From NCBI GenBank assembly GCA_903904755.1, contig CAIVDV010000075.1, positions 1 to 64,000 of the forward strand: a stretch of DNA of 64,000 nucleotides, read 5' to 3'. Position 1 is the stretch's first letter, and every line of letters begins with the position of its first letter. Origin of the DNA: an uncultured Acidobacteriaceae bacterium (GTDB taxonomy: Bacteria > Acidobacteriota > Terriglobia > Terriglobales > Acidobacteriaceae). A program made the position numbers and the translations under genes. The notes beneath the pieces are model-generated. The model was not told the DNA's origin, did no database searches, and was given only the letters and a program-made list of their open reading frames with translations. Below, piece by piece: positions 62,577 through 64,000 of this stretch.

Positions 62577-63656
62577 TCATCCAAACGTGAAGGAAAATGC
62601 CTCAACCCCGGCATCCTCAAACTCAATCGCAAACGTGTGATCCTCAATCGGCCCACCCAGCCGTACCAACTGGTACAGCCTGTGTTCCGTCACCACGCCA
62701 TTTCCCTCGCTGTCCGTATCCACCCCGTGGTTCTCCCCCGGAGCCTTCCCGTCCAGCGTCACCCGGAACCGCTCCGGCTGCACCCCCGCTCCCGGCCCCA
62801 GTACCAGGTGCAAATCCCGCGCATGGAACCGGAAAACTATCTTCCCTCCCGGCTTCTTCAGCTCCGCATACTGCATATGCCCGGCCCACTCTCCCGCCAG
62901 CCCCCAGGCATTCAACCCCAGCAAATTCGGCTCCCGGTATACATGCGCCACATCCGGAACAATCACCGCCTCTGACGCAAACCGGTCCGCCCGCCCATAC
63001 CCGATATACGTCTCCGGCGAGCGCACCAGCCGCCTGTCCGATGCCGCATGAACTCCCTGCCCCTGCACGCTCACCGCACCCGTCGCCATCGGCTTCGCTT
63101 TCCGCTCCGCCAGCAGTTGCTGTATCCACTGCTCGCTCTTCTCGTACTCCCCTTCCCCAAAGTGCCAGTACCGCACCTTCCCCGTCGCATCCAGAAAGTA
63201 GTGCGCCGGCCAGTACTGGTTATGGAACCCCGTCCACACGTTCATCTCGTTGTCCAGCGCCACCGGATACGTAATCCCAAACTTCCCCATCGCCCGCTGC
63301 ACATTCGCCTGCTGCTTCTCCACATCAAACTCCGGCGTATGCACCCCAATCACCACCAGCCCCGCATCCTTGTACTTCTCCGCCCACGCCTTCACATACG
63401 GAATCGAACGAATGCAGTTGATGCAGGAGTAATCCCAAAAATCCACCAGCACCACCTTCCCCTTCAGCTCCTTGGCCGTCAGCGGCTTGCTGTTCAGCCA
63501 CGCCGTCGCACCGCCCAGCGCGCCCAGCGGAAAATGCCCCGCCACCGCCGGCGTCTCCTGCTGCGCCACGCAAACCGCAGCCCCAAATCCAACACCCGCC
63601 AGCACCACCGCCACCGCAACCAGCCGCGCCAACCTCTCTCCAAATCCAGTTCCCAT
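62577..63656 (-). CDS. Exported thioredoxin-like protein with DipZ-type C-terminal domain
   Basis: A 359-residue envelope protein starting at ATG 63656, just before the signal (LVAVAVVLAGVGFGAAVCVAQ). Residues about 45-190 are a TlpA/DipZ-type thioredoxin fold with the redox pair in DYSCINCIRSIP and cis-Pro in QYWPAHYFLD. The C-terminal 150 residues (FRFHARDLHLVLGPGAGVQP) are the carbohydrate-binding-like beta domain of DipZ. The membrane electron-transfer part of full DipZ is missing. It probably supplies electrons to the adjacent exported MsrB. Confidence 0.85.
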   Translation of the reverse strand: MGTGFGERLARLVAVAVVLAGVGFGAAVCVAQQETPAVAGHFPLGALGGATAWLNSKPLTAKELKGKVVLVDFWDYSCINCIRSIPYVKAWAEKYKDAGLVVIGVHTPEFDVEKQQANVQRAMGKFGITYPVALDNEMNVWTGFHNQYWPAHYFLDATGKVRYWHFGEGEYEKSEQWIQQLLAERKAKPMATGAVSVQGQGVHAASDRRLVRSPETYIGYGRADRFASEAVIVPDVAHVYREPNLLGLNAWGLAGEWAGHMQYAELKKPGGKIVFRFHARDLHLVLGPGAGVQPERFRVTLDGKAPGENHGVDTDSEGNGVVTEHRLYQLVRLGGPIEDHTFAIEFEDAGVEAFSFTFG

Positions 63657-63687
63657 CAATCCTCCAACCCTTCCGCAACCGCCATCT

Positions 63688-63693
63688 ATAATC
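63688..63693 (+). promoter_or_regulatory. Consensus -10 box of the M24 peptidase gene
   Basis: A perfect TATAAT ends 13 bases before the ATG at 63707. Transcription from it would start near 63700, giving a leader of about seven bases. No good -35 element was found. Confidence 0.45.
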
Positions 63694-63706
63694 AGGCCAA
63701 TCCATA

Positions 63707-64000
63707 TGCCTGACCGCACACACCCAGTAGACATCGCCGAGCTCGAAAGAGTTACACAGCTTCGCGCCGCGCAGAACAAAGCCGTCGAACTCTTTCACCA
63801 GGTCGAACTCCGCAGCCTCCTCCGCCCCGGCATCCTCGAGTCCCAACTCAATCAGGAAATCTACGACCTCGCCCGCGACCTCTTCGGCATCACAACGTAT
63901 TGGCACAAGCGCATCGTCCGCGCCGGCCGCAACACCCTCGCCCCCTACGACGAAAATCCCCCCGACCTCACCCTCCAGCCTGACGACATCCTCTTCCTCG
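63707..64000 (+). CDS. M24-family metallopeptidase, 5' part only
   Basis: Ninety-eight codons run off the window edge. The start (IAELERVTQLRAAQNKAVEL) and then LFGITTYWHKRIVRAG, NTLAPYDENPPDLTLQPDD match the opening of an M24 (Xaa-Pro aminopeptidase-like) family whose members carry the WHKRIVRAG motif; the metal ligands lie beyond the edge. It is divergent from the thioredoxin/MsrB operon. There is only a weak ribosome site, consistent with a very short leader. Confidence 0.72.

Overview
The window looks like a chromosomal segment of an acidobacterium of the Terriglobia type (Granulicella/Edaphobacter/Terriglobus relatives). This is inferred from gene content: very large Oar-type TonB-dependent receptors with an N-terminal carboxypeptidase-regulatory domain, a TPR + CRTAC1 (ASPIC/UnbV) + receptor trio, membrane-bound one-component regulators, an ECF sigma/anti-sigma/CHAT operon, and many secreted polysaccharide hydrolases. 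A 60-base sample counted at 8521-8580 is 65% G+C. The + strand is C-rich in genes of both orientations, so the skew follows the replicon and not the coding strand. No tRNA, rRNA, transposase, integrase or CRISPR array was found.

Layout. 1-1.6 kb: a short secreted TPR-like protein of atypical composition and a small membrane-protein gene interrupted by an in-frame TGA. 1.6-8.1 kb: a CusABC-type copper/silver efflux operon (minus strand) led by a small Cys/Met-rich exported peptide. 8.2-14.3 kb: a GH5 cellulase with a C-terminal membrane anchor, a RIC-type Fe-S repair protein, a membrane-bound winged-helix regulator, and a three-gene plus-strand set (exported protein, CDP-alcohol phosphatidyltransferase, GtrA). 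14.3-19.3 kb: ECF sigma, anti-sigma, unknown protein and TPR-CHAT protease in one operon. 20.2-25.6 kb: a membrane sensor whose outer domain is a GH16 fold lacking its nucleophile, then a divergent PqqD / HprK-like kinase / glycosyltransferase / nucleotidyltransferase cluster. 25.7-34.6 kb: a TonB-dependent receptor followed by a giant GH81 endo-beta-1,3-glucanase. 35.3-42.4 kb: TPR, CRTAC1 and a second receptor.

42.5-57.7 kb is a carbohydrate-use island: GH36, SDR, PocR-type AraC regulator, zinc alcohol dehydrogenase, enolase-superfamily dehydratase, a pair of half-size EamA transporters, GH92, a mutarotase-fold protein and GH42. A broken GNAT gene lies inside it. 58-64 kb: a GT83-like membrane glycosyltransferase, a SixA-like phosphatase, a CHY zinc protein, a methionine-sulfoxide repair operon (thioredoxin-like, MsrB, fRMsr-like GAF protein) and the start of an M24 peptidase.

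Read together, the plus and minus clusters describe a surface-oriented saprophyte that binds, cuts and imports beta-1,3-glucans and galacto/manno-oligosaccharides, resists copper/silver, and repairs oxidised proteins. Intergenic gaps in the right half hold two recurring hairpin modules whose copies differ by compensatory base changes. The best candidates for new biology are the ECF/anti-sigma/CHAT operon, the catalytically dead GH16 sensor, the PqqD/HprK cluster, the shared C-terminal anchor of GH5 and GH81, and the hairpin modules.
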